Positions 31,724 through 42,453 of a DNA stretch of 64,000 nucleotides are shown here, one piece after another. The notes under the pieces were generated by a model. That model did not search any database. It was not told where the DNA came from and worked only from the letters and a program-made list of their open reading frames with translations. Position 1 is the first letter of the stretch. Each line of letters opens with the position of its first letter. The stretch lies in the NCBI GenBank assembly GCA_031290395.1, contig JAITNN010000019.1, positions 1 to 64,000 on the forward strand. The letters are read 5' to 3'. Both the position numbers and the translations under genes were made by a program. Source of the DNA: Mycoplasmataceae bacterium (GTDB lineage Bacteria; Bacillota_I; Bacilli_A; Mycoplasmatales; Mycoplasmoidaceae).

Positions 31724-32481
31724 ATTACGATTTTAATTTCTTGTTTATTACTAATCGTTTGAATCTTAATTAATTTGACAGAGTCACTAATTAACTTAGT
31801 GATGACATCAATGAATACATTTTCTAAATCGTGACCTACATCCATAACATTAAGGCCATGAAGTTTGGCAAATTGTCAATCATGTCATTTCACATCACCA
31901 GTAACTAATAGATTAATATCTTTTAATTTGTTAAGGTTCTCTTTAAAAACATCAAAGCCAGCGCCTGAACAAATTGCCACATTCTTTACTAGTTCTTCAC
32001 TAGTATAAATAATTCTTTCAAGGTCAAAAGTGTTTTTCATGGTAGAAGCAAACACCTTTGGTCGATAAGCAAAATTAATTTTGCCAGTCGTGATCCCAGT
32101 ACCAGGAATGACTTTAATTTGGTGCAAACCTAATTGTTTAGCCACATACATGTTTAAACCATTTGGTGAATTGTCCACACTAGTGTGGTAACTAGCAAAG
32201 CTAATTTTGTGATCCTTTAATGATTTCAACATTTCTAATTCATATTTAGTGGGTTTAACTTCTTTGTTTTTCAAAAAGATGGGATGATGACTAATAATGA
32301 AATTGATATCGCTTTTAGCAGCTTCGTCAATAACTTCTTTAGTGAGATCAAGACAAATCATCACTCCAGTAATTTGTGTAATTTTATTCACGAGGTAACG
32401 CATACCTGATTCATCTCAAGATTCTTGATTCTTAAGTGGGTATTTGTCTGTGATGATTTTATCAATTTCAATTATTTTCAT
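31720..32481 (-). CDS. Nif3-like dinuclear metal-centre protein
   Basis: 253 residues. MICLDLTKEVIDEA, FIISHHPIF (metal His pair), SFASYHTSVD and the C-terminal VTGDVKWHDWQFAKLHGLNVMDVGHDLENVF are Nif3/YqfO motifs. The enzyme role is unsettled (GTP cyclohydrolase type 2-like has been proposed). It overlaps trmK by 4 nt, the order known from Bacillus (yqfN-yqfO). UGA-Trp codons lie in ESWDESG and KWHDWQ. Confidence 0.9.
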
Positions 32482-33131
32482 ATTTTGTTCTCTTCTAATA
32501 GATTTAGTTCTGCTTGGATGTGCTTGTTATGGGTGTGTAATGCATTCTTTAATATATGCTGTTTGCGTTGTTGGTGCATTTGTTGAAACGTTTTACTAGG
32601 ATGTTTGAGGTTATATGGACCGTAATAGGAATCAAATTTGTTGTGAATCGTTAATCCTTTAGTCTTGCTAACCACCATCAAAGCGTAATAATAACCCCGT
32701 TCTTCAATAATTTGTTCAAACTTGAACTTGTAGTCGTTCTGCATTAAAAAGTCTCTTAAATCGCCTGCATTGTTGTTTGGTACAAGAATGAACTCTTGAA
32801 TCTTGATTTGTTGATTAGCACGGGTGAGAATATTAATAATATTTTTAGTGCCCATGCCAGCAATCACGCAATATTTAATGGGTTTATCAATCTTGTGAGT
32901 TTGTAATCCATCACCGAGGATGTTAGTCGTTTGGGCTAACAAACCATGAGATTGGAGATTACGCACTGTTGTTTGATACGGTTCTTTATGAACCTCAACA
33001 TTGTACACATGTGTCGCTTGATGCTTTTTTAACAATCTTATTGCTAATTGTGCATGGTCGCTACCCACATCAATCACTCTGCCGCTCGTTTTGATTTGTT
33101 TAATAATAATGTCAATCCGATTATTTTGCAC
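32478..33131 (-). CDS. trmK: tRNA (adenine22-N1)-methyltransferase TrmK
   Basis: 217 residues, SAM-dependent Rossmann fold. RVIDVGSDHAQLAI is the SAM motif I (DxGSDHAyLPi in the family), NVEVHKEPYQTTVRNL motif II, CVIAGMGTKNI and ILVPNNNAGDLRDFL later motifs. It makes m1A22 in tRNAs. Upstream of nif3 in one operon. Confidence 0.9.
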   Translation of the reverse strand: MQNNRIDIIIKQIKTSGRVIDVGSDHAQLAIRLLKKHQATHVYNVEVHKEPYQTTVRNLQSHGLLAQTTNILGDGLQTHKIDKPIKYCVIAGMGTKNIINILTRANQQIKIQEFILVPNNNAGDLRDFLMQNDYKFKFEQIIEERGYYYALMVVSKTKGLTIHNKFDSYYGPYNLKHPSKTFQQMHQQRKQHILKNALHTHNKHIQAELNLLEENKI

Positions 33132-33185
33132 GGCTATTGATTATACGAAATCACTACCTCCAATGTCAAATCTACTGGTAAATAA

Positions 33186-33208
33186 AAATAGTGGCAAAGC
33201 CACTATTT
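33186..33208 (-). terminator. Terminator of the 33470 gene
   Basis: AAATAGTGGC / GCCACTATTT stem with a 3-nt loop; on the - strand it is followed by TTATTTACC. Confidence 0.7.
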
Positions 33209-33212
33209 CTCA

Positions 33213-33470
33213 TTATAAATTCATCATGACAGCAGTTCTAGCTGGGAACGGAGAGACTCGGACATATCCGTTACTACGCTTACTAGCGGAGTAAGAACTT
33301 CGCTTTGTACTTGAACTACCGTTTTGTGAATTACCTGCTTCGCTTGCACTAGTAGCAATGTTACTAACGGTATCAATAGCCATAATGACACCCATGATTA
33401 AGACTCATAGCATCATTGGACCAATGCCACCATTAGTTTGCTTTTTAGCAGTTTGTGACATTTTCTTCAT
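33213..33470 (-). CDS. Small membrane protein with strong ribosome site
   Basis: 85 residues: short basic head, one membrane helix (GIGPMMLWVLIMGVIMAI), then a Ser/Ala-rich tail with basic residues. GGAGGTG, a near-perfect Shine-Dalgarno, is placed 6 nt before ATG, and a terminator follows, so it is probably well expressed as a single gene. One UGA-Trp. No family recognised. Confidence 0.7.
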
Positions 33471-33525
33471 ATTCACCTCCTTTCTACAATTTGTGTGAAA
33501 TCGTTTTTGTTATAATATGTGCGTT

Positions 33526-33723
33526 ATGAACCAAAAACAAACTAAACCAAATACACCTAAAACTTGAGAAGAATGAGGCAAATGATTTGACAGGAAGTCC
33601 ATTGAGAATTCTGGTTGTGACGAAAAAACTCGAAGAGAAGTAGTTGCGGAACTCACAAGACAATGTGGCGCAGAAGAAGTTGCCAAAAGTCTCGCATCGG
33701 TCAAAATTATAAGCCGTAAATAG
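33526..33723 (+). CDS. Small soluble protein, leaderless
   Basis: 65 residues with three UGA-Trp codons in its first 20 (PKTWEEWGKWFDRKS). TATAAT 33511-33516 ends nine bases before ATG, so the message probably starts at or near the ATG. Helical, charged; no family recognised. Confidence 0.6.
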
Positions 33724-33750
33724 TTTTCGGACCAATAGATATATTGATAC

Positions 33751-33918
33751 TTAATTAACTATCTTTGAATCCATTTTAACTTCTCTTAGTAATTTTCAAT
33801 CGTCATCTTTTATTCTGGCTGCGACTGCTGCAATTGCTCTAGTTTCGCTTGTAGATTCTACTTCACTAATGATTGTACCTTTGGATACCATTGTTGCTAT
33901 TACTTTGTATTTATCCAT
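33751..33918 (-). CDS. Small protein, paralogue of the one at 25835
   Basis: 55 residues with GAGGAGGTG 13 nt before ATG and the shared TTTTCGGCATATTACT motif further up. Sequence pattern as described for 25835: two beta strands, an Ala-rich helix (SETRAIAAVAARI), then DDWKLLREVK. Having two members with good signals supports both. The function is unknown. Confidence 0.65.
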
Positions 33919-33947
33919 AATGTTGTTTATACACCTCCTCTCATATA

Positions 33948-33963
33948 AGTAATATGCCGAAAA
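33948..33963 (-). promoter_or_regulatory. Shared upstream motif TTTTCGGCATATTACT
   Basis: Identical on the - strand to 16440-16455; 29 nt before ATG 33918 and directly upstream of the AGGAGG site. Confidence 0.5.
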
Positions 33964-34066
33964 TATTTTTTTTGTAAAAAAACTTTCATTTTTTTATTAG
34001 TAATGACATGAATTTGAACACCTATAATAGTTATTACATAACTATTATTTTTTAGGAGTTTAAATC

Positions 34067-35224
34067 ATGTCATTTTCTTTACAAATCATTCCAAAATATT
34101 ACTTTGGTGAAGCTGTTGTTAACCAACACTTAGTGGAAGAATTAAAACACCATCAGGTAAAAACTGTTCTATTAGCTTATGGTGGAGGTTCAATTAAACG
34201 TAATGGTCTTTATGATGAGATTGTTAAAGCTTGCAAACAAGCTAAGGTTAAGTTAGTTGAGCATAGTGGGATTGAACCGAACCCTAGAGATGTTGGGATC
34301 TACCAAGCAGCCTTAACTTGCCGTAAGTACAAAGTAGACTTAATCATTGCTGCCGGTGGTGGTAGTGTGATTGATGCTGCGAAAGTGATTGGCATCGTGG
34401 CAACTAATCCCCAATACAAAGACGCATGGAGTTATGTAATGGATAGTACTAAAGTTACTAAACCATCTATCCCTTTATTCTCCATCATTACATTAGCAGC
34501 CACAGGCAGTGAAAGTAATGCAGGCAGTGTCATTACTAATGCGAAGAGTCATTACAAGATGCCAACGGGAACACCATCGGCTACACCATTGGTTTGTTTT
34601 GAAGATCCCAAATATACCATGACATTGTCATGATGACAAACTGCTTGTGGGATCTTTGACATCTTTAGTCACTTATTAGAACAATACTATGATAGTAAAC
34701 TATTTAATTGGACGAAAGAGTATCTCCTAGCCAATATGCGAGTATGTCTTGATTGTGGTAAAGCCTTAAAGAAGAACAATCAAGACTACGAGGCAAGAAG
34801 TAATTTATTATGAACCTCATCTTGAGCTTTAAATGGTTTAGGATCTTTTCATGGTAGTTTTGGTGATTGAATGACTCATAAACTAGAGCATGCTGTCAGT
34901 GGTCTATGAGATGTTGAACATGGAGCAGGATTAGCTTTATTAACACCATATTATTTAAAATATATGGTAAAGCATAATAAATTATTTCTTCAACGTTCAT
35001 TAGAGATCGGTAAAGCTATCTTTGGCGTTAAAACCATTAATGAGTTCTTTAAATCATTAGATAACTTTATTAATTTATTAGGATTACCAAAAAAGTTCAC
35101 GGACTTTAAACAAATTAATAAAGTTACTAATGATGATATTAAATGGTTAAATAATCACTTTAATAAAGCGATTAAAGGTAAGGCCGAAATGGCGAAAGCT
35201 GTTTTGGATAGTGTGAAGAGATAG
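34067..35224 (+). CDS. Iron-type alcohol dehydrogenase
   Basis: 385 residues, group III (YqhD/BdhA-like). GGGSIKRNGLYDEI and AGGGSVIDAAKVIG bind NAD(P)H; metal ligands are in FDIFSHLLEQYYD and in HKLEHAVSGLWDVEHGAG (two His). It reduces aldehydes to alcohols or the reverse. UGA Trp-Trp pair at 34631-34636. Ribosome site TAGGAG. With the aldehyde dehydrogenase at 57-58 kb, it could serve redox balance. A single-gene unit. Confidence 0.92.
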
Positions 35225-35437
35225 AAACAAACATTTAAAATATAAGTTTAGTATTTTGTGTTATTTATCAGAAAATGGCATTTAGTTTATACATTTTGTG
35301 GGAGATATATTATACATTTTGAGGATTTTAAGGGAATCATTTCATCATATTTTTCGATGTGTTCTATTTATAAAACAATCAAATATAAACTAAAAAAGAT
35401 AAAACTATTTTAGATGATAGTGCAAGGAGATAGAAAA
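35225..35437 (+). other. Intergenic, nothing recognised
   Basis: 213 nt of AT-rich sequence between convergent genes; no terminator hairpin of note and no open frame with a start signal. Confidence 0.5.
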
Positions 35438-37693
35438 TTATTTTAGCAAACCGTGCTCAAATAATTTTGGTGCTATAAATTTATCATAATAATCTAAAAC
35501 CAATGTTCTTAATATAGACAACTTTGTATTTAGCTCAGGATAGTCATAATATATTTTATCAGTGTCAACATCTTTATATGAAGTATTAAGTTCTTGTGAA
35601 ATTTGATATACGCCATAAACATATTTTTTATTGTAAATTCCAGCACCTATTCTAGGATATCCGTTACAGTGTTTTGACTCTTTTAATACTTCGTTGAATT
35701 GTTTAACTAATATTTCTTCATCAACTGTCAATTTAGGACGAAGTGTATTCAATTTTTTATTCGCTACCGTGTCGCCATCAAAACAAAGTTCATTTTTGTA
35801 AAAGCGATTATCTGTTCCAGTAAAACTTAAACATTTATTAAAATATGACAAACAAGTAAAAATAAAACAAGATTTTAAAAAAAGTAAATCTTTTAAATAT
35901 CCGTTCCCGTTATCTGAACATTTCATTACAATTCCATGCTCTCACCATTTTCGCTCTGATGGGTATTTTCCAACCGCAAAAAGAGGCAATTTCTCAAAGT
36001 AGTTCGTGCCCGTTAAATAAAATCCGTTCCCGTTAAACATCGCACAGCGAGTGAGATTACATGCAAGCCTCGGGTTTTCAAATCCAAAAGATTGTGATAT
36101 TAAATAACCAATAATTTCTTGATTATATAATGGTTTAATTTTTAATTTTCCTTTTACATTTTCGTATCCACTTGTATTACAAACTATGCCTTTTTCGTCA
36201 TTCGTATTGGATTTCCTGATTTCATATAGTTGACTTATATTTCTATGTACTTTTTTGATGTGAATGTTTCTTTTTACATTTACTATGACTCCATCATTTT
36301 GTGATACGTTTCAATTTTCAATATCAAAAGCAGGCGCATCAAATTTATCTTGCTCTATTTCGGGTTGCATTCATCAAATGCAACTAATGGCAGAGGGAGT
36401 TCCTTTTGCATGGAAATATGTTTTATTAAAAATAAATCCTTCCATAAATGTTCTATTAACTAAATTTTGAGATTTAAAATATTTAACAGGGCTAAACAAT
36501 ATATAACTATCCGATGGCAAACGCAAATAGTATTTAAAAGCACTCCAAATAAATAAATTAGCTAATTCGTTTGTTGATTTACCTTTAATGTCTTCTTTCA
36601 TTTTCTTACAAACTAAGCTACTTTTCCAAGGAGCACTTTTATTTTCATCGTCTCTTAAGTCCACAGTTGATTTCGCTCCAGCTTCACTATAAGGTGGATT
36701 CTCAAATAATATTATTGTTACTTTTTTATCTTCAACATATGGTTTAATTTGATCAAGCACTTCATACCCTAAAGCATCAGCTTTTGGTACATGTCCAGCT
36801 ACAAAATCTTCTTCAGATACTGTTGGAGGAATAATGAATCTTACTTTATTACCAGCAAACCTCTCACATAAAACTTTGTACTCGAAATATTCGTATGTGG
36901 AAACAATTACATGAGTAAGCTCATCTGAAGTAAGCGAAGATTCAAGGTTACCAGTTCCCGCACAGCGATCAATGATCACATAGTCATTCCCTTTAGGAAC
37001 TCGCTTAATTGCACTTCTAACTAACTCTGTAGCTTTTCTACAATACGGTAGTGGTGTATAAAAAGCTCCCAATTCTTTTTTATGTAATGGATCGTTTAAA
37101 CAATCCATTAAATATTGAAATCTCTTGTTTGTTTTTTCTTTATAAGGAAAAATGAAGTTTTCAAACATTTTGGGGTTGCGTATCTCTGAAAAAAATTCGC
37201 CCTTGATAGCGTTTTTTCTTATCTTGTAAAATCGTTCAGCCCAACCTACTACACAATCTTCATTGATATGAATTTTTATAAAATTTTTTGATTCATTAAT
37301 TAGTTTTACTAAGTAACCTATGTTTTTTCCAAAATCAATTTTTATAGGTTTAGTTACTACATTGAATTTTTCATTATTTTTACTAGAAGGCCCCGTATAG
37401 ATGGTTTCTATTTCGCTTAAAAAGTCTTGAGAATTAAAAAAATAAGATATTTCTTCATTTAAACTAAGCAAACAAATTGTCGCAGGGATACTTTTGCCTT
37501 CCACACGCATCCTTGACAAATATTTAATTGTTTGAAATAAAACAGAATTGATGTTAGATATTGATAATTTAAATTCAAAAATTACTCCATCAATTACACC
37601 ATCGGTATAATTTTCATAAGTTACTTTTTCGTCCTTGTAGATTTTTTTATAAAAATCTATTTGACCTTCTTTTTCAGATGAATAATGTTGCAT
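35438..37693 (-). CDS. Type IIG-like restriction-modification enzyme
   Basis: 751 residues from ATG 37693; the frame is open further up from TTG codons to about 37774. N-terminal nuclease: Asp35..Glu40-Phe-Lys42 in IDGVIFEFK, a PD-(D/E)XK site. The middle is an N6-adenine methylase: GAFYTPLPYC, SAM motif DRCAGTGNL, catalytic FENPPYSEAG. The last 300 residues should recognise the DNA target. So cutting, methylation and specificity are in one chain. UGA-Trp codons, including a pair at 36371-36376. Divergent from an XRE regulator across palindromic sites. Confidence 0.85.
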
Positions 37694-37772
37694 ATATGCA
37701 ACTAAATATAAGACATAATTGTTTCTTTTAAGCAACAATTTGTTGCATTTAGTCCGTTGATATAAATGCAAC
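37688..37772. promoter_or_regulatory. Operator cluster between R-M gene and XRE regulator
   Basis: Three inverted repeats based on TTGCA/TGCAA: TTGCATATATGCAA at 37688-37701 (covers the R-M ATG), GCAACA..TGTTGC at 37732-37746, and GTTGCATTTA..TAAATGCAAC at 37742-37751/37763-37772. The last overlaps TTGATA (37757-37762), which with GATACT (37780-37785, 17-bp spacer) forms the XRE promoter. The arrangement matches controller-protein operators. Confidence 0.7.
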
Positions 37773-37795
37773 AAAGTTAGATACTAACTAAAGTT

Positions 37796-37999
37796 ATGAA
37801 AGCTAACGCTGTTGGTAAGAGAATAAACGAGCTAAGAAAAGCCAAAAATATGACTCAAGAAGAGTTGGCATTAGAGGCTAATATTGATCGTAGTTATATT
37901 GGTAGATTAATTACTAAAAATATGAACTGCACCGTTAAAAACCTTGAAAAGATATGCGATGCCTTAGGTGTTACTATGGCTCAGTTCTTCGATTGTTAA
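37796..37999 (+). CDS. XRE-family regulator, controller (C) protein-like
   Basis: 67 residues, one helix-turn-helix: GKRINELRKAKNMTQEELAL, EANIDRSYIGRLITKNMNCT, LEKICDALGVTMAQFF. Size and position match C proteins that time expression of restriction enzymes. It lies divergent to the R-M gene and 6 nt upstream of the nuclease-helicase, so it may control both sides. Probably leaderless. Confidence 0.85.
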   Translation: MKANAVGKRINELRKAKNMTQEELALEANIDRSYIGRLITKNMNCTVKNLEKICDALGVTMAQFFDC

Positions 38000-38005
38000 T
38001 TAAAG

Positions 38006-39871
38006 ATGATCATCTACAATAAGCCAATATCTGAATTTATTAATGCTTGCAATTGTTCTAAAATTAGAGATGAAGTTGTTAATGAACTAAAAAATCATGG
38101 CATTAATCATCAAAATGATTCAGAACAAATGTCGTGAGAAAAGTCATTACCATATATGGCTGAAGTTTTGAATTGTGATGAAATCAACAAAGATATTGAT
38201 GTAGCGATTGAATATAAGTTTAATGAATCTAAACATCGCATTGATTTTATCCTATATGGAAAAAACGATAAAAATTCTGTTGTTATGATTTTTGAACTGA
38301 AACAATGAAGTAGTATTTTTGAATCAACAAAGCAGAATTGTGTATTTGCTAATACTCATGGCTCAATAAGAGAAGACAAACTTCATCCATCTTGCCAAGC
38401 CTATTTTTATTCTAAGAGAATAGGTGATATGAATAAATATGTTCAAGATAACCATGTTGACATTAAATCTGCATCATATTTGCACAACCTCGATCAGGGG
38501 TATTTAACCTTAATGAGTAATCAAATCAATTATCCTTTTATTTCTAATTCTCCAGTGTTTTTAAAGGGACACATACAAACAATTAGACAATTTGTTGTTA
38601 ATTATATTAACCAAGAAGATCATGGGTTGCTTTACAATATCGATGCATCATTAATGGTTCCATCCACTGAACTTCGACACCTATTGGATAATTCGCTAAA
38701 AGGCAAAGATTTTTGATCATATGACGATCAACAAGCATTGTCGGTGTATACCATTGTAGATGAAGTAAAAAAATCTAAGGTTACTGGTAAAAGAAAAACA
38801 ATCATTATTAAAGGTGGCCCTGGAACTGGCAAATCAATTGTTGCTATTAATGCGTTAGGAAAATTACTAAATGATATAGTAAAAATGAACGCATGTTATT
38901 GTACGCAAAATGCAACACCTAGGAATTACTTTGGACAAACATTGATTGAAGGTGACTATAAAAAAGAAACAATTAAAGAATTATTTGTCAATCCATCAGT
39001 TTTTGCTAGTCGTTCTGAGAAATATTATGATTGCATATTTGCAGATGAAGCACACAGAATAGCGAAATGGAAATTTGGACTAGGTATTGGGAAAGACGTG
39101 AACATGCTAGACAAATTATTTAACAGTTCATTAGTGAATGTATTTTTCATCGATGAAGACCAAGCAGTTACGGTTCATGATTATGCCACAATTGACGAAA
39201 TAACTAAATTTGCTAAGAAATATAATTCAGAATTGATTATTAGTAATAATTTGGTATTAACTAGTCAATTTAGGTGCTTGGGTGGAGAAGAATACACTCA
39301 ATTTGTTAAATCGTTTCTTAAGTATGATGATAATGTTAATTTTTATATTAAGAATAACAAATATGACTTAAGAATATTTGACGACCCTAATCAAATGAGG
39401 AATGAAATATCGAAGTTAAATGAAAAATATGGCAAATGTCGTTTGGTTTCTGGATATACGCATAATTGAGTTTCACGCAATGATCCAACGGAATATGATT
39501 TTCAATTAGCAAATGGTTTTAAAGCTCAATGAAACTTTAATAATGTAAGTTCGTGAATCCATGATGAGTCAGCTAAAGATTCGATTGGTTGCATACACAC
39601 ATGTCAAGGCATTGATATGCAGTATTGTGGAGTGATAATTGGTAAAGATTTGAGGTGTGATGGCAAGAAAATTATTTTTGATAGAGATGCCAATGCTAAA
39701 ACAGATGCGTCTAGTGGAATACGATCAAAAAAAATAAATGTAATAGAAGCTGATCGATTAATTAGAAACACTTACAATGTACTTCTAACGCGCGGTATGC
39801 GAGGCACTTTTATATATTGCGAAAACCAAAATCTATCCAGATACCTCAAATCGATTATTAAATATATGTAA
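38006..39871 (+). CDS. Nuclease-helicase with DUF2075/Schlafen-3-type ATPase
   Basis: 621 residues. N-terminal 110 residues carry a likely PD-(D/E)XK nuclease (Asp80 in HRIDFILYG; Glu97-Leu-Lys99 in MIFELKQW). The ATPase has Walker A GGPGTGKS (270-277), Walker B CIFADEAHR, and C-terminal CIHTCQGIDMQYCGVIIG and NVLLTRGMRGT helicase motifs, as in DUF2075 proteins. Many are found in defence islands. UGA-Trp codons at 38714, 39467 and others. Co-transcribed with the XRE gene. Confidence 0.87.
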
Positions 39872-39925
39872 ATATATTTTTATATATATAAAAATGTGAT
39901 AATCTTATTATTTAAAGGGGTACTT

Positions 39926-40945
39926 ACGGCTACATATATTGAAATATTAAAAGAATTTAATGAGGAATTAATTAAAGAACGCTCAGCGCCTGTAATTGGT
40001 AGTAATAGGATAATACAATCGCATAATACACATTTAATAGTTTTAAAAAAATTACGAGATAAATACATAACTAATTTAGAAAAAATTACCAATAGAAAAA
40101 CTATTATTTATTACTCAGGATTTTTAAAATTGAATCCCGTGTCATCATCATTTGGTATGTCTAGCCAGAGTAGAACTAATGATATGCATATATCTATTAA
40201 CGATCAAGACATTAATGCTTTTTCGTCAAATATTTTTTCGAAAATTTCAAAAAGTACCCTTAGTACAAACGGTTATGACATTGTGCTACATACGCCAGGT
40301 GGCGCAGCTACATCTTGCGAACAATTAATCCAAACCATAACAGCTTTTTGCGATAATAATTTTAGAACAATTATTCCTCAACAAGCTATGTCGGCAGGAA
40401 CCATGATTGCTTGTGCTTCAAAAGAAATAATAATGGATGATTCAGCAGCTTTAGGGCCTACCGATCCACAAGTCTGAGGAGGTTTGCCAGCGCAAGCCAT
40501 TGTAGACGAAGTTGATTCAATCATTAATGAGGTAAAAAAAGATCAAGTTAAAATATTGGTTTATCGTGAAATTTTAGCTAAATACCCTCCAACATTTATA
40601 GGTCAAAGCAAAGAAGCCATAGCACTAGTGGACGAGCTTCTTAAGAAGTATTTAAAAAGAAATATGCTTGCGAAAAAGTCGGAATCTGATGTTCAGGAAA
40701 TAATACAAAATTTTTTGTCAAGCCATAAGTTTTCAAAACTTCACGGAAGACCTTATTCGCCAGATGTTTGTCTAGAACATGGGTTAAATGTTGTAAAAAC
40801 TAGTTCAGACGCAAATTTAAAACAAGCTATTGAAAGCCTACATAATATTTGCCTTCTTTCAATCGAAATATTAAATATTAGTAAATTAATTGATTCAGTG
40901 GACTGTGACGCATGAATAATCTCGTCAAACCAATTATTGGTTTAA
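39926..40945 (+). CDS. SDH-family Clp-fold serine protease, possible ACG start
   Basis: 339 residues from ACG 39926. IVLHTPGGAATSCEQL and PQQAMSAGTMIAC (nucleophile Ser156), then DDSAALGPTDPQVWGGLP, are the ClpP-like SDH protease signature. The family usually starts M-A/P-T-W/Y..EIL; here the match begins with ACG GCT ACA TAT at a perfect distance from AAAGGGG (39914-39920). The alternative is GTG 39896, which adds ten residues. UGA codons at 40475 and 40913 are Trp. It follows the nuclease-helicase by 54 nt. Confidence 0.82.
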
Positions 40946-40946
40946 A

Positions 40947-41096
40947 TTAGAATTGTCTAAAATTACAATCAATTACGAATCCGTCACTATCATTTAGCGA
41001 ATCACTATTTCCCTTAGAATTAATATTTTCAATATTATATTTCTTATAGAAATCTGTATACTTTTTAATGTTAATGTTTATTTTTTTATTTTTCAT
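40947..41096 (-). CDS. Possible 49-residue protein
   Basis: ATG 41096 to TAA 40947, convergent with the protease gene. Lys/Asn/Ile-rich head and acidic end (SDSLNDSDGFVID). No clear ribosome site; could be chance in AT-rich DNA. Confidence 0.35.
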   Translation of the reverse strand: MKNKKININIKKYTDFYKKYNIENINSKGNSDSLNDSDGFVIDCNFRQF

Positions 41097-41184
41097 ATAG
41101 AGTACTAAATTCTTTCAAATCTAAAATATTATATACAAAAGATATTTTTTTGTACCATATAACTATTTACTATGAAAACATCAT

Positions 41185-41217
41185 AAACCCATTACGTATA
41201 TGTAATGGGTTTATAAT
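41185..41217 (+). promoter_or_regulatory. Hairpin fused to a -10 box
   Basis: AAACCCATTAC / GTAATGGGTTT (11-bp stem, 6-nt loop) whose last T is the first base of TATAAT 41212-41217. ATG 41225 follows seven bases later. It is the same design as at 31251-31291. Confidence 0.65.
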
Positions 41218-41224
41218 TAACTTA

Positions 41225-42379
41225 ATGAAAATTAAGTATCTTAAGTTAATTATTTCACCAATTGTTTGTATGGCAACAGCTTTGGTATTTTCATCATGTG
41301 GGCCAATACCAAGCGCCACTTTACAAATTGAAGACTACCAACTACCGTTTCCTATTGTTGGATACAACGACACAATTACCCATCAATACAAACTTAATCG
41401 AACTTTTACAAGTGACTATAAGGTAAGCTGAACCATAACAGGACTAAACGCCGAAACCATTGAACAAATTACGGCAAGAAATATTGTTTTAACAGACGAT
41501 GGTATATTAATTATTGCACCTGGTGTACCAGGTGCTGGAGATAATATTCCACCTTACTATTTTGCAGTTGGTGCTACAATTTGATATCATCAAAACCAAT
41601 TAAATCGGTTATTCTTACCAGTAATGTTCAATGTTAGTAAACATGCAATACCAACATGAGAAGGGACTTCTCCAAATCGTTCACTGATTGATGGGAATAG
41701 CAATAAATTTGGCGATAGTAATAATGTCGTTAAAGTTATTGATATTTCATCACATCAACCAGACATTGATTGAGATGTTGTGAAAAAGTCATCGGATGTG
41801 GATGCCGTTTTATTAAGGTGTGGCTATTATGACGAAATGGATACCCAATTTGTATATAACGTTGCTAGTCTTAATCGGTTGCGTATACCTTATGGTGTTT
41901 ACTTATATAGTTATGCTGAAAATGAAGGTGATGGTACAATGGAAGCAAATACGGTAGCTAATGCATTAGCAACAGCACATGCACGTTTGTCCTTACCAAT
42001 ATTCTACGATTTAGAAGATTGAGCAACTGCCAGCGGAAATGCTCCCGTAGATCCAATATTTTGAAAAGCTCGCACTCAAGAATTCTATGCTCAATTAAAA
42101 AATCGTGGGTATGATGAAAATAAGATCTTTTGTTATTCTTATCCAAGTTGATTTGACAAGATTTGTGGTGAAGATGACTATCTAAAAGAACATCTAGCGT
42201 GGAGAGCATCTTACAATAGTGTTTTTAATGGCGATGGCACAACATATCCTGATTTTAATTGGGATAATTTTCCTCCAAACAAAATTCATGCTTGGCAATA
42301 CACATCTGAAGGTGTTTTTCCAGGGATTTATTCATCGACAACCGTTGATATTAGTGCAATCTATAATTACAGTTTTTAA
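41225..42379 (+). CDS. GH25 lysozyme-like lipoprotein
   Basis: 384 residues. Lipobox VFSSC (Cys25) anchors it outside. After an extracellular linker, residues 170-380 form a GH25 muramidase: VIDISSHQPDIDW (Asp173), AVLLRCGYY, YGVYLYSYAE, FYDLEDW (Asp262, Glu264 as catalytic pair), HAWQYTSEG and the final VDISAIYNY. It would cut the N-acetylmuramic acid bonds of peptidoglycan. A wall-less host has no peptidoglycan of its own, so the target is probably other bacteria. Several UGA-Trp codons. Confidence 0.9.
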
Positions 42380-42418
42380 AGAAATTTCTACAATATCTAA
42401 AAATGACATTTGCATAAT

Positions 42419-42447
42419 TTGACTAAAATATTTATTTATGGTAATAT
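42419..42447 (+). promoter_or_regulatory. Promoter of a small RNA
   Basis: TTGACT (42419-42424), 17-bp spacer, TAATAT (42442-42447). As good as the rRNA promoters, but no open frame follows. Confidence 0.75.
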
Positions 42448-42453
42448 TTATTC

